Counted from the first letter of the stretch, positions 44,782-53,213 are shown. The stretch is 64,000 nucleotides of DNA from Gallionella sp. (GCA_030682375.1 JAUXOL010000021.1:62001-126000); one strand, 5' to 3'. Numbers and translations are program-made. Notes: generated from the sequence alone by a model not told the origin.

Positions 44782-45933
44782 CTAATGCGGCTTGCCGTCG
44801 ACGCGCGCCTTCAGCAGCATCGGGATGTAGCGCCAGGCGAGCAGCGCGAAACCAGCTAGCCAGCAAGCGGCGGCCGCCGATATCCACAACGCATAATGCG
44901 CCGGATCGAAAAGCGGTGCGACAATGCGCAGCAAGAAGGCCAGCATCATGATCCACAGTGCGAGCTTATCCGCGCCGCCGAACGTCACCTTCCTGCCGGT
45001 GTGTCCCTGCGAGATGCGCATCAGCATCGCCGGAACGATCAGCCCCATCGCGCCGAAGGTGAACACGTGTATGGACAGCGAAACGAGTTCCGGCATAGTC
45101 ATGGTCAACCGGAAAAATTCGACCAGAAGTTGCGCGACGATAGCGAGATAGCCCAGATACATGATGCCGATGTCGAGCCGCGTCAGCGCCAGCTGCGGCT
45201 TCCAGAATGCGAAGCGCAACATCAGCAACAAGGCCAGCGACAGCCCGGCATACGCGGCCAGCATAGTCGGCAGCAGTCCCGCGAACACCAGCAGCAGGCC
45301 GAGCAGCTTGATTGCCTTGTCCAGCGCCGGATGCTGCAGGATGCCAACCTGAAACGCGCCCTTCATGAACTGCACCAGCGTGCGCTCCAGCATCACCAGG
45401 AAGGCCATGCGGAACAGCCCCAGCGCGATGCTCCAGCCTAGCAGGTAATACTCGTCGCCGAGCATCAGCTGCTTCGCGATCAAGAAAGTCGGCAGAACCA
45501 GCAGGAACAGCCAGTTGTCGCGATAGGCATCGGTCGCGCGATTCTTCGCCAGCGTCCACGCCAGCATCGCGACGATGGAACAGAGGAACAGATTGTTCGA
45601 CAGCAGGAACAGCGCATGCGGCCAACTGCCTTCGAACCACATGCCGATGCGCTCGAACAGCCATGCAGCCGCGAGGAACATCAGCGCCTGCCCGTGGTAG
45701 CCGCGCACCTTGACCCAGTTCTTCGTCGCGGTCAGCAGGAATCCGCCCAGCACCGCCCAGCCGAAGCCGAAGAACATTTCGTGGGCGTGCCACTGCACCA
45801 TGCCGAAACTCGTCGTCGGCGCTGTCAGCACGCCCGAAAAAATCAGCGCCCACAACACCGGCAGGCTCAGCCCGGACAGCATCGCCAGCGCGAAGAACGG
45901 GCGGAAGCCGACTTGCCAGATCGGATGGCTCAT
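44782..45933 (-). CDS. nnrS: NnrS-family haem/copper membrane protein
   Basis: This 383-residue membrane protein opens MSHPIWQVGFRPFFALAMLSG, the NnrS hallmark, and has about 12 hydrophobic segments with conserved histidines (QWHAHEMFFGFGWAVLGGF and SIHVFTFGAMG). NnrS family proteins bind haem and copper and are induced by nitric oxide, protecting cells from nitrosative stress. It is downstream of a DUF2249-like gene and nsrR on the same strand, which supports NsrR control. A gap of 7 bases separates it from the DUF2249-like gene. Confidence 0.93.
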   Translation of the reverse strand: MSHPIWQVGFRPFFALAMLSGLSLPVLWALIFSGVLTAPTTSFGMVQWHAHEMFFGFGWAVLGGFLLTATKNWVKVRGYHGQALMFLAAAWLFERIGMWFEGSWPHALFLLSNNLFLCSIVAMLAWTLAKNRATDAYRDNWLFLLVLPTFLIAKQLMLGDEYYLLGWSIALGLFRMAFLVMLERTLVQFMKGAFQVGILQHPALDKAIKLLGLLLVFAGLLPTMLAAYAGLSLALLLMLRFAFWKPQLALTRLDIGIMYLGYLAIVAQLLVEFFRLTMTMPELVSLSIHVFTFGAMGLIVPAMLMRISQGHTGRKVTFGGADKLALWIMMLAFLLRIVAPLFDPAHYALWISAAAACWLAGFALLAWRYIPMLLKARVDGKPH

Positions 45934-45940
45934 GCGGCGA

Positions 45941-46204
45941 TTACTGGTGGCGCGTGAAGTCGATCGCGATGTTCCCGGGTTCGCGGGCGACGTACTTGAT
46001 CTCTATCCCGTCGCCGTAGCGCTGCTGCAATTGCGCGAGCAGCGGCAAGGGGTCGTGGTCGTTGACGAAGGCCATCGTCTCGCCCGGATTCAGCGAGTCC
46101 AGCGCGCCGAAGATCGCGGCATGGCGGAAGCGTTTGGCGACGGCGCGCGCGTCGAACGGATAGCGCATGTCCTGGGCAAAGCTGTTGGCGCAGTTGTGTA
46201 CCAT
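45941..46204 (-). CDS. DUF2249-like small protein
   Basis: This 87-residue protein carries MRYPFDARAVAKRFRHAAIFGALDSLNPGETMAFVNDHDP (given here only as the pattern DARxVAxxxRHxxIFxALDxL and NDHDPxPLLxQ), the DUF2249 motif. Such domains often accompany NnrS, hemerythrin and denitrification genes and are sometimes fused to them; a link to nitric oxide or oxygen sensing is suspected. GGAA precedes the ATG at 46204. It is co-directional with nnrS. Confidence 0.85.
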   Translation of the reverse strand: MVHNCANSFAQDMRYPFDARAVAKRFRHAAIFGALDSLNPGETMAFVNDHDPLPLLAQLQQRYGDGIEIKYVAREPGNIAIDFTRHQ

Positions 46205-46279
46205 GATGTATTCCTTCGGTTGGTTGAAAATTGATCGTTTAGTCGCGCGCCCGCCCATTGGGCGCAATGAATTGCACCC

Positions 46280-46762
46280 CTACGGGCGACCTTGCTTAGG
46301 GATGCGTTTGACTGCTATGCGAGCGACGGTTTGCTGCGGCAGCAACGAACGTTCCAGCGCACGCCCGTTGCTGACCAGATCAGCCATGCTGACCTGACGC
46401 AGCGACGCGAAGAACGCCTCGCGCGCGACTTCCAGAGCCGAACCCAGCTTGCAGGCCCCGGAGATCACGCAAGTGTTCGCCCCGCCCAGACACTCGACCA
46501 GATCGAAATTGTCCTCTGTCGCGCGCAACACCTGCTCGACGGTGACTTGTTCCGGCGGAAACGCCAGCTTCACCCCGCCGTTGCGGCCGCGGATGCTCTC
46601 GATCAGACCCGCCAGCGTCAGCTGATGCGACACCTTGACCAGATGATTCTTCGACACGGACAGTCTCTCGCTCGCCTCGCCTATGGTCACCGGCTCGCCG
46701 TGGCGCAACGCCAGATACATCATCAGCCGCAGGCCGAGGTCGGAATACTGGGTCAGTCTCAC
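46280..46762 (-). CDS. nsrR: NsrR, Rrf2-family nitric-oxide-sensing repressor
   Basis: This 160-residue Rrf2-family regulator begins RLTQYSDLGLRLMMYLALR, the standard NsrR start with its winged helix (SVSKNHLVKVSHQLTLAGLIESIRG). Three cysteines in CLGGANTCVISGACKL are the ligands of the iron-sulfur cluster that senses nitric oxide. A GTG at 46762 is chosen because it lands exactly at the family's N-terminus; an ATG 16 codons earlier would overlap the HPP gene. NsrR likely represses nnrS and the genes around it. Confidence 0.92.
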   Translation of the reverse strand: MRLTQYSDLGLRLMMYLALRHGEPVTIGEASERLSVSKNHLVKVSHQLTLAGLIESIRGRNGGVKLAFPPEQVTVEQVLRATEDNFDLVECLGGANTCVISGACKLGSALEVAREAFFASLRQVSMADLVSNGRALERSLLPQQTVARIAVKRIPKQGRP

Positions 46763-46775
46763 GAGTGCATTCCAG

Positions 46776-47693
46776 TCATCGAGCCGGCATGATGCGATGC
46801 CACGCGCCATCTGCAGAGATCACTTCGTAGCTCTGCCAGGACATGAACTCCGTGCGACTCGCGGTTCCGTCATTGCCCTCGCCTTCTCCGGCAACGATGC
46901 GGTAGCTCACGGCATCGCCATCCAGACTCAGCACCTTGCGCACGGACAAGCCGTCGCCGAATTCACCGTTGCTGTAATAGTTGCCGGGGGCCATCGCGTC
47001 TTCGTCCGAGACGCGCGACGCATGCTTGCGCGCCAGCCGGTATACCCTAGCCAGATCGTCTTCAGTGATATCAAGATAGGAGCCGATCTCGCGCAAGGCA
47101 TAGGAAAAATCGGCATGGCCGAGTTGCGCCTGGACTTCCGGAAGACGCACTGCCGGAACCGGCTTGAGCGCGGCCGGATAACGCCGCCAAGGGAATGGAT
47201 AGTTCACGACTACCGCCACCAGCAGCATGATGCCGACGTTGAGCAGTACCGGCGTCAGCACGAACTGGTAGCCCAGCGCATGCACCTCCGCCCCGCCGAC
47301 CACAGCCGCCAGTGCGGTCGCGCCGCCGGGCGGATGGATGCAGCGCAGGTGATGCATCGCGAATATCGCCAGTGCGACGGCCAGCGGCCCGGCGACATAG
47401 GGATCGGGAACGAACGTCGCGCAGCTCACGCCGATAGACGCCGATACCAGATGTCCGCCGACCAGCGCCCAAGGCTGAGACAAGGCGCCGTGCGGCACCG
47501 CGAAAAGCAGCACCGCAGAAGCCCCCATCGAGGCCACCAGCAACGCCGCCCCCGGAGCGCCGACGACATGCAGGCTGGTCGCCATCGTCGCCGCAATCGC
47601 CAGCAGCGCGCCCGTTGCGGCGATGAGCTTCTCGCCATGTCCGGTGGCGTCCGGCGCCACACCCAGCAGCTTCAATATCGTTTTTGCGACCAT
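46776..47693 (-). CDS. HPP-family membrane protein with C-terminal soluble domain
   Basis: This 305-residue protein has four to five transmembrane helices in its N-terminal half and the HPP motif in CIHPPGGATALAA; SMGASAVLLFAVPHGALSQP is the second conserved element. HPP proteins have been linked to nitrite transport in some organisms. The C-terminal 120 residues form a soluble region (VRLPEVQAQLGHADFSYAL to WHRIMPAR) without a named domain. ATG at 47693 is preferred: an upstream ATG at 47732 lies inside a palindrome that resembles an NsrR site. It is the first gene of the HPP-nsrR-DUF2249-nnrS run. Confidence 0.85.
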   Translation of the reverse strand: MVAKTILKLLGVAPDATGHGEKLIAATGALLAIAATMATSLHVVGAPGAALLVASMGASAVLLFAVPHGALSQPWALVGGHLVSASIGVSCATFVPDPYVAGPLAVALAIFAMHHLRCIHPPGGATALAAVVGGAEVHALGYQFVLTPVLLNVGIMLLVAVVVNYPFPWRRYPAALKPVPAVRLPEVQAQLGHADFSYALREIGSYLDITEDDLARVYRLARKHASRVSDEDAMAPGNYYSNGEFGDGLSVRKVLSLDGDAVSYRIVAGEGEGNDGTASRTEFMSWQSYEVISADGAWHRIMPAR

Positions 47694-47725
47694 TCTGCCC
47701 AATCCCGATTTAATGATGCGCGAAT

Positions 47726-47745
47726 GATACATGTTTTATGTTATC
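47726..47745. promoter_or_regulatory. Candidate NsrR operator
   Basis: GATACATGTTTTATGTTATC is a near-palindrome: GATACAT (47726-47732) mirrors ATGTTATC (47738-47745) with one extra T. It matches the GATgyAT/ATrcATC arms of NsrR sites in Betaproteobacteria in form, though the spacing differs slightly. It lies in the 85-base gap between the divergent HPP and sirB2-like genes, so it could control both directions. Confidence 0.55.
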
Positions 47746-47778
47746 TTGGCGAAATCGCAGACCACCCATTAAAAAGAC

Positions 47779-48162
47779 GTGAGCTACACCCTGCTCAAGC
47801 ACCTGCATATCTCCTGCGCCGCTGCCAGCTATGCGCTGTTCCTGCTGCGCGGCATCTGGATGCTGCGCGACTCGCACGTCATGCGCCAGCGCTGGGTGAA
47901 GATAGTCCCGCACACGATAGACACGATGCTGCTCGCCAGCGCCATTGCGCTTGCTTACACCATAGGGCAATATCCCCTCGCGGAAAACTGGCTGACCGCC
48001 AAGGTCGCCGCCCTGCTGCTGTATATCGCACTCGGTTTCGTCGCGCTGAAGTACGGCAGAAGCAAAATCATCCGGCTAGCCGCCTGGCTGGCGGCGCAGA
48101 CAGTGTTCGGCTACATCGTGCTGGTCGCGCTGCACCACGATCCGCTGCCGTTCTTCCGATAA
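47779..48162 (+). CDS. SirB2-family membrane protein
   Basis: This 127-residue protein has four transmembrane segments and the SirB2 pattern: SYTLLKHLHISCAAASYALF, RGIWMLRDS, VPHTIDTMLLASAIAL and TAKVAALLLYIALGFVAL. The family's role is unknown despite the name (it was found near an invasion regulator). The start is GTG at 47779. It is the first of two genes with the hemerythrin-like gene 11 bases behind, and is divergent from the NsrR-linked operon. Confidence 0.88.
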   Translation: MSYTLLKHLHISCAAASYALFLLRGIWMLRDSHVMRQRWVKIVPHTIDTMLLASAIALAYTIGQYPLAENWLTAKVAALLLYIALGFVALKYGRSKIIRLAAWLAAQTVFGYIVLVALHHDPLPFFR

Positions 48163-48173
48163 AGGAGAAAAGA

Positions 48174-48722
48174 ATGATAGGACTCGACTCGAGCACCGGC
48201 GCCCCTACCTTCGACCATCCGCTGGAAATGCTGCTCGCCTGCCACGGCAAGATATTGCGCCAGTGCGACACGCTGAAAAAACTCACGACACACCTGAATA
48301 CCTATGGCTGCGATGCGCAGGCGCGACAGGCTGCACTCGGCATCCTGCGCTACTTCGACACTGCAGGGAAATTCCATCATCAGGACGAGGAAGAGAACCT
48401 GTTCCCGGCACTGCGCGCAAGCGCCGACGCGGACCAGGAGCAGCTCGATGCGCTGCTGCAACGCCTGCTGAAAGAGCATGTCGTGATGCTGTCCGCATGG
48501 GACGAGTTGCGCGCAGTACTGCTGCAGATCGCCGAAGGCATGAATGCGCGGATGGACGACGGACTCGCGGCAAGATTCATCAACGCCTACACCGTGCATA
48601 TCGCGGTGGAGAATTCCGAGCTGATTCCGCTCGCTGCACGCCTGCTGACACCGGAGCAGCTCCGGCAGGTCGGCATGCGCATGGCCGAGCGCCGCGGCGT
48701 AAGCATGCCCGGCTCTCCCTGA
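48174..48722 (+). CDS. Hemerythrin-like di-iron protein
   Basis: This 182-residue protein is a four-helix hemerythrin-type domain: FDHPLEMLLACHGKILRQC, KFHHQDEEENLFPAL, LLKEHVVMLSAWDEL and VHIAVENSELIPLAAR. The histidines and acidic residues for a di-iron site are all present. AAAGGAG precedes the ATG by 7 bases, and the frame upstream is not part of the gene. Proteins of this type handle oxygen, nitric oxide or iron-sulfur repair (YtfE/RIC-like roles). Its neighbourhood with nsrR and nnrS suits nitrosative-stress work. Confidence 0.88.
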   Translation: MIGLDSSTGAPTFDHPLEMLLACHGKILRQCDTLKKLTTHLNTYGCDAQARQAALGILRYFDTAGKFHHQDEEENLFPALRASADADQEQLDALLQRLLKEHVVMLSAWDELRAVLLQIAEGMNARMDDGLAARFINAYTVHIAVENSELIPLAARLLTPEQLRQVGMRMAERRGVSMPGSP

Positions 48723-48788
48723 CGCGCGGAGCACTCGTGCGCTCCATGGGATAATCGCATCCCGAACAAGCAATCCCATCATCGCCAC

Positions 48789-49853
48789 ATGCCCCACCTC
48801 GTCGTTTCGATCTCCGGCCATGGCTACGGCCATGTCGCACAGACTGCCCCCATCCTGAACCGGCTGCATCGATTGATGCCGCAGTTGCGCATCACAGTGC
48901 GCTCGGCGGTGCCCGCAGCTCATCTGCATTCGCGCATCCACGCGCCGTTCGAGCATATGGAAAGCCACGGCGACATCGGCATGCTGATGTCTTCGGCGCT
49001 GGACGTGCGCGTCGAGGACAGCCGCGCGGCCTATCGCACCTTTCACGCGGACTGGCAGTCGCGCGTCGATGACGAGGCTGGGCTGCTACGCGAGCTAGGT
49101 GCGGACATGGTGTTCTCCAACGTCGGCTACCTGCCGCTGGCCGGTGCGCAGCGCATCGGCATCCCGAACGCGGCGCTGTGTTCGCTGAACTGGCACGACA
49201 TCTACCGCCATTACTGCGGCGACGACCATATCGCCGCGCAGATACACGAAAGCTATGCGCATGCCGACGCCTTCCTGCGAGCGACGCCGGGTATGGCGAT
49301 GAGCGACCTGCCCAACCTCGTTCCGGTCGCCCCCATCGCCGATATCGGCACGAACCGGCGCGACGAGCTGAACAAGCTGCTGCGGCTATCCGGGGAAGAA
49401 AAGCTGGTGCTGGTCAGCATGGGCGGCATCAGTAGCCGCCTGCCGATGGAGCGCTGGCCGCACATAGACGGCGTGCGTTACCTAGTGCAGGCGAGCTGGC
49501 AGGTCGATCATCCGGATGCGGTCGTTCTGGAATCGCTGCCTGTCGGTTTCGGCGACCTGCTGGCAAGTTGCGATGCATTGCTGTGCAAGCCTGGCTACGG
49601 CAGCTTCGTCGAAGCTCCCTGCGGCGAAGTGCCGATACTGTATGTGGGGCGGCCCGATTGGCCGGAGTCCCCGGCACTGATCGAGTGGCTGCAACGCCAT
49701 GGGCGTTGCCGCGAGGTATCGCGTCAGGCACTGGAAGAGGGATGCGTCGAGGCGGAACTGGAAAGACTGTGGGATATGCCGCGCCCGCCGGTGCCGGTCC
49801 CGACCGGCGGGGAGCAGGTCGCCGAATGGCTGGCTGCCCGACTGCAGGACTGA
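48789..49853 (+). CDS. GT-B-fold glycosyltransferase-like protein
   Basis: This 354-residue protein begins MPHLVVSISGHGYGHVAQTAPIL, the N-terminal pattern of GT-B glycosyltransferases that includes MurG-like and macrolide-type enzymes, and the same pattern found in the N-terminal domain of L-arabinokinase. The C-terminal half shows VLVSMGGISSRLP (first nucleotide-binding strand) and DALLCKPGYGSFVEAPCGEVPILYV, a donor-nucleotide motif with KPGYG and E. Donor and acceptor are unknown. It converges on the GGDEF gene with 4 bases between the stops. Confidence 0.8.
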   Translation: MPHLVVSISGHGYGHVAQTAPILNRLHRLMPQLRITVRSAVPAAHLHSRIHAPFEHMESHGDIGMLMSSALDVRVEDSRAAYRTFHADWQSRVDDEAGLLRELGADMVFSNVGYLPLAGAQRIGIPNAALCSLNWHDIYRHYCGDDHIAAQIHESYAHADAFLRATPGMAMSDLPNLVPVAPIADIGTNRRDELNKLLRLSGEEKLVLVSMGGISSRLPMERWPHIDGVRYLVQASWQVDHPDAVVLESLPVGFGDLLASCDALLCKPGYGSFVEAPCGEVPILYVGRPDWPESPALIEWLQRHGRCREVSRQALEEGCVEAELERLWDMPRPPVPVPTGGEQVAEWLAARLQD

Positions 49854-49857
49854 CGCG

Positions 49858-50895
49858 TCAGTCCTTGGCCGCGTAGATCGTGGAGCGGTTGCGTCCGCCC
49901 TGCTTGGAGGCATAGAGCGCCTCGTCGGCATGGCCCAGCGCCACCAGCCAGTCTGCGCCGATATCGCAACCCGCGATGCCGATCGAGATAGTGATGCCGC
50001 CGACGCTCTCATCCTTGTCCATGCGACGTATCTTGCCCTGCTCGATCAGTTTCCGGATACGTTCGGCAACCACCCGGGCGCCCTCCAGCGGCGTATTCGG
50101 CAGGATCACCGCGAACTCCTCGCCGCCCAGACGCGCGACCGAGTCCTGCCCCTTGACCTGCGCCTTCAGCACCTCGGCGATGATACGGATGACCTTGTCG
50201 CCGAACAGATGGCCGTAGGTGTCGTTGATCTTCTTGAAGAAATCGATGTCCAGCATCAGGAAACTGACCTGCTTGCCCAGCATCTCCGGATTGGCGGCCA
50301 GATTGCGCATCTGAGCATCGAAGCCGCGGCGATTGAACACCCCGGTCAGCGGATCCTGCAGAGCCTCGCTGCGCGCACTCGTCAGCTCCTGCTGCAGCCG
50401 CTCGACCTCGCTCTTGCTTTCCTGCAGCTTGTCCTGCAGCGACTCTACCGAAGAACGCATGGTCTGCGTCTCCACCACGATCTCGCCGACGAGCCCCTGC
50501 AGCGACTCGGCATCCAGCCCCTGGGACAGTCTCTCGCCATGCTTCTGCAGCCCGGCATTGAACTTTCCCGCCTCGTCGTCCGTCGCTTCGGTGAAACGCG
50601 TCAGGTTGTCCAGCACCTTCTGCATGTTCTGCTTGAACGCCTGCTCCGCCTCGACGTTGCCATCGGCGATATAGCCGGCATACAGCTCGTGCACCAGATC
50701 GTCGTCGATCTGCCGTTTCTCGTCGAGCAGCGCGTTCACCGCCTTGACCAACGGCGGATTGATGCCGGTGATGAATTCATACCACAAGGTATAGGCGAAC
50801 GGCGTGAAGGCAGCCGGATGGGCAGCCATCTTCTGCAGCAGCAACCTCAATATCTCGGCACTGGCTACTTTGTCCTGCGTATATCTGTTCTTCAT
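49858..50895 (-). CDS. GGDEF diguanylate cyclase
   Basis: This 345-residue soluble protein has an N-terminal helical region (to about 155) resembling a stand-alone sensory domain, a coiled coil (ESLQDKLQESKSEVERLQQEL) and a GGDEF domain with catalytic motif ARLGGEEFAVIL. The residue four before the usual inhibitory RxxD is replaced (KGQD), so product inhibition may be weak. No transmembrane segment is present. The product is cyclic-di-GMP, matching the second signalling protein at 26785-29610. ATG at 50895 is chosen (MKNRYTQDK). Confidence 0.93.
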   Translation of the reverse strand: MKNRYTQDKVASAEILRLLLQKMAAHPAAFTPFAYTLWYEFITGINPPLVKAVNALLDEKRQIDDDLVHELYAGYIADGNVEAEQAFKQNMQKVLDNLTRFTEATDDEAGKFNAGLQKHGERLSQGLDAESLQGLVGEIVVETQTMRSSVESLQDKLQESKSEVERLQQELTSARSEALQDPLTGVFNRRGFDAQMRNLAANPEMLGKQVSFLMLDIDFFKKINDTYGHLFGDKVIRIIAEVLKAQVKGQDSVARLGGEEFAVILPNTPLEGARVVAERIRKLIEQGKIRRMDKDESVGGITISIGIAGCDIGADWLVALGHADEALYASKQGGRNRSTIYAAKD

Positions 50896-50958
50896 ACGAA
50901 GACAAACCGGAAAGACACTTCTAACCTCACCTCTCAGGGACATCCCGCCATATGGCTA

Positions 50959-50990
50959 CAAAAAACGAAGGCCACACTGACGGTGGCCTC
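50959..50990 (-). terminator. Intrinsic terminator of the prxQ-slyD unit
   Basis: AGGCCAC (50969-50975) pairs with GTGGCCT (50983-50989). Read on the minus strand it is followed by a T-run (complement of the A-run at 50959-50966). It ends the slyD transcript 20 bases past the stop and lies upstream of the GGDEF start. Confidence 0.85.
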
Positions 50991-51009
50991 GCAAGTACGG
51001 CAAAGACGA

Positions 51010-51498
51010 TTAGTGCAGATGCTGTCCGTCGCCGTCATGCACATGACCATGCTCCAGCTCTTCTTCGGTGGCGGGACGCACGCCTACGACGGAGCAATTG
51101 AAGGTCAGCGTCTTGCCAGCCAGCGGATGGTTGCCATCCACGGTCACTTCTTCGTCGGTCACATCGACAACTGTATAGAGCATGAAATCGTCCTCGTCCG
51201 AATTTTCCGGGCCACCCTCGAACTGCATGCCGATGGCGACGTCTTTCGGGAACGCGCTGCGCTGTTCGACTTCAACCAGTTGATGGTCGTATTCGCCGAA
51301 GGCATCGTCCGGCTTCATCGTGACGTTGCATGTATCGCCTACGCCCTTGCCGTGCAGCGCCTCTTCGACCAGCGGAAAGATGCCGTCATAGCCGCCATGC
51401 AGATAGCTGACCGGGTCTTCGACCTTCTCCAGCAGTTCGCCATCGGCATCGAAAAGTTCGTAACGCAGCGATACAACGGTGTCTTTGGCGATTTTCAT
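51010..51498 (-). CDS. slyD: FKBP-type peptidyl-prolyl isomerase SlyD
   Basis: This 162-residue protein has an FKBP domain with an inserted IF domain: SLRYELFDADGELLEK, SYLHGGYDGIFPLVEEAL, PDDAFGEYDHQLV, and PLAGKTLTFNCSVVGVRPAT near the end. The C-terminal tail EEELEHGHVHDGDGQHLH is His-rich, shorter than in E. coli but typical of metal-binding SlyD. It catalyses proline isomerisation, acts as a chaperone and helps nickel delivery to hydrogenase in E. coli; no hydrogenase genes are seen here. Its ATG overlaps the peroxiredoxin stop (ATGA). Confidence 0.93.
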   Translation of the reverse strand: MKIAKDTVVSLRYELFDADGELLEKVEDPVSYLHGGYDGIFPLVEEALHGKGVGDTCNVTMKPDDAFGEYDHQLVEVEQRSAFPKDVAIGMQFEGGPENSDEDDFMLYTVVDVTDEEVTVDGNHPLAGKTLTFNCSVVGVRPATEEELEHGHVHDGDGQHLH

Positions 51499-51974
51499 TT
51501 CATTTCCTTTATCAAATTAAGAATTTCCTGCGCATGCCCATGTGCGTGAACACCATACAGGACATGGCGCAGCTTGCCCTGCTTGTCTATTACAAAGGTG
51601 GATCGCAGGATCACCTGCTTCCTGTGTCCGTCCACCTCCTTTTCCGCCATCGCGCCATAACGCTTGCAGACGCGGGCTTCCGGATCGGAAAGCAGCAGCA
51701 CGGACAGCCCGTACTTGTCGCGAAACGACGCATGGCTCAGACAATCGTCTCGACTGACCCCGACCACCAAGGTATCCAGCTTCGCAAAATCGTCATCGAA
51801 CGCGGTAAATTCGTTGGCTTCGAGCGTACAGCCCGGCGTGTCGTCCCTGGGATAGAAATACAACACGACGTTACGCTTGCCCTTCTGCGAGGTCAGCACG
51901 AAGTTTTCCATGTCCGCATCCGGCAACTCGAAATGCGGCGCCTCCATTCCTGCGGTGAGCTGGACTACTTGCAT
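51495..51974 (-). CDS. bcp: Peroxiredoxin PrxQ/Bcp, one-Cys type
   Basis: This 159-residue thiol peroxidase reduces hydroperoxides. The catalytic centre DDTPGCTLEANEF has the peroxidatic cysteine at residue 49, but the position five residues later (54), which holds the resolving cysteine in classical PrxQ, is asparagine. Other cysteines are in SRDDCLSH and ARVCKRYG, so a different disulfide or an external thiol must complete the cycle. It is promoter-proximal to slyD, with overlapping ends, so a peroxidase and a folding catalyst are made together. Confidence 0.93.
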   Translation of the reverse strand: MQVVQLTAGMEAPHFELPDADMENFVLTSQKGKRNVVLYFYPRDDTPGCTLEANEFTAFDDDFAKLDTLVVGVSRDDCLSHASFRDKYGLSVLLLSDPEARVCKRYGAMAEKEVDGHRKQVILRSTFVIDKQGKLRHVLYGVHAHGHAQEILNLIKEMK

Positions 51975-52075
51975 GATCCTATCCCCCTTCCGGGCATTTT
52001 AAACACATTTCCGATATGCCATAAAAAATTTTACGCACTGCACGAACAGCGCCCCGTGCGTCTATAATCGCCCGC

Positions 52076-53200
52076 ATGAAAACCATACAGACACTGCTCG
52101 GCGGGCTCAGCGTAGCCGAATTCCTGCACGACTACTGGCAAAAGAAGCCGCTGCTGATCCGCAAGGCGCTGCCCGACTTCACTGGCCTGCTCGATCCGCA
52201 ACAACTGATAGACCTCGCCTGCGGAGAAGACGTACAGGCGCGCCTCGTCACGCAGCATGCCGGCAAGTTCGACCTGCAACATTCGCCGTTCGAACCGGAG
52301 GATTTCGGCCGTTTCGGCAAAAAGAAATGGACCGTACTGGTGCAGGGCGTGAACCACCACTTACCGGAAGGTGCCGAACTGCTGAAGCTCTTCTCCTTCA
52401 TCCCCCATGCGCGACTGGACGACCTGATGGTCAGCTATGCGCCTGAGGGCGGAGGCGTCGGGCCGCATTTCGACTCCTACGACGTGTTCCTGCTGCAGGG
52501 CGCAGGCCACCGCCGCTGGCAGATATCCACACAGGAAGACCATACGCTGATCGAAGGCGCGCCGTTGCGCATCCTGAAGGACTTCCGCATCGAGCAGGAA
52601 TGGGTGCTGGAAGCGGGCGACATGCTGTACCTGCCGCCGCATTGCGCGCACAACGGCATCGCCGAAGACGACTGCATGACCTATTCCATCGGTTTCCGCA
52701 CACCGGCCTACCAGGAGCTGGCCGAACAGTTCCTGGTTTACCTGCAGGACCGCATCGAGGTGAACGGCATGTACGCCGATCCCGACCTGAAGACGCAGAA
52801 GCACCCGTCCGAGATCGGCGCGGCGATGCTGAACCAGGTAGAGCAGGCGATCAAGCAGGTACGCTGGGACAAGGAAGACATCGCGAACTTCCTCGGCTGC
52901 TATCTCTCCGAGCCCAAGCCGCACATCTTCTTCGACTCCCCGCATCGCCCGCTGAACGAGGAAAAGTTCCTGCAGGCCATACAGAAGCGCGGTCTGAAAC
53001 TGGATTTAAAGAGCCAGATGCTGTGTCATGCCGGCTGGATATTCATCAACGGCGAGGCATTCGAAACCGGCAAGGACGCCTACACGCTGCTGCGCCGACT
53101 GGCCGACGAACGCGAACTGGCCGTTGCGACGGACATGACGGACGAATGTGCCGAATTGATTTATCAGTGGTATCAGGACGGCTATCTCACTCCACGCTGA
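52076..53200 (+). CDS. roxA: Cupin/JmjC ribosomal oxygenase RoxA (YcfD-like)
   Basis: This 374-residue Fe(II)/2-oxoglutarate oxygenase is a ribosomal protein L16 arginine hydroxylase homologue. The pattern FLHDYWQKKPLLIRKALPDF starts the family domain. GGGVGPHFDSYDVFLLQGAGHRRW carries the HxD iron ligands, and a distal histidine is expected in LYLPPHCAHNGI. A C-terminal dimerisation and winged-helix part ends ELIYQWYQDGYL. The ATG at 52076 is close to the promoter gap with the divergent peroxiredoxin gene. It is followed by a conserved hypothetical gene 13 bases downstream. Confidence 0.93.
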   Translation: MKTIQTLLGGLSVAEFLHDYWQKKPLLIRKALPDFTGLLDPQQLIDLACGEDVQARLVTQHAGKFDLQHSPFEPEDFGRFGKKKWTVLVQGVNHHLPEGAELLKLFSFIPHARLDDLMVSYAPEGGGVGPHFDSYDVFLLQGAGHRRWQISTQEDHTLIEGAPLRILKDFRIEQEWVLEAGDMLYLPPHCAHNGIAEDDCMTYSIGFRTPAYQELAEQFLVYLQDRIEVNGMYADPDLKTQKHPSEIGAAMLNQVEQAIKQVRWDKEDIANFLGCYLSEPKPHIFFDSPHRPLNEEKFLQAIQKRGLKLDLKSQMLCHAGWIFINGEAFETGKDAYTLLRRLADERELAVATDMTDECAELIYQWYQDGYLTPR

Positions 53201-53213
53201 ACAGGAACGAACG

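Noticed and set aside
46683-48722. A 679-residue protein ending in the hemerythrin domain
   Set aside because: Only the last 182 residues match a real domain and have a ribosome-binding site; the upstream part is antisense to nsrR and HPP and runs across sirB2.
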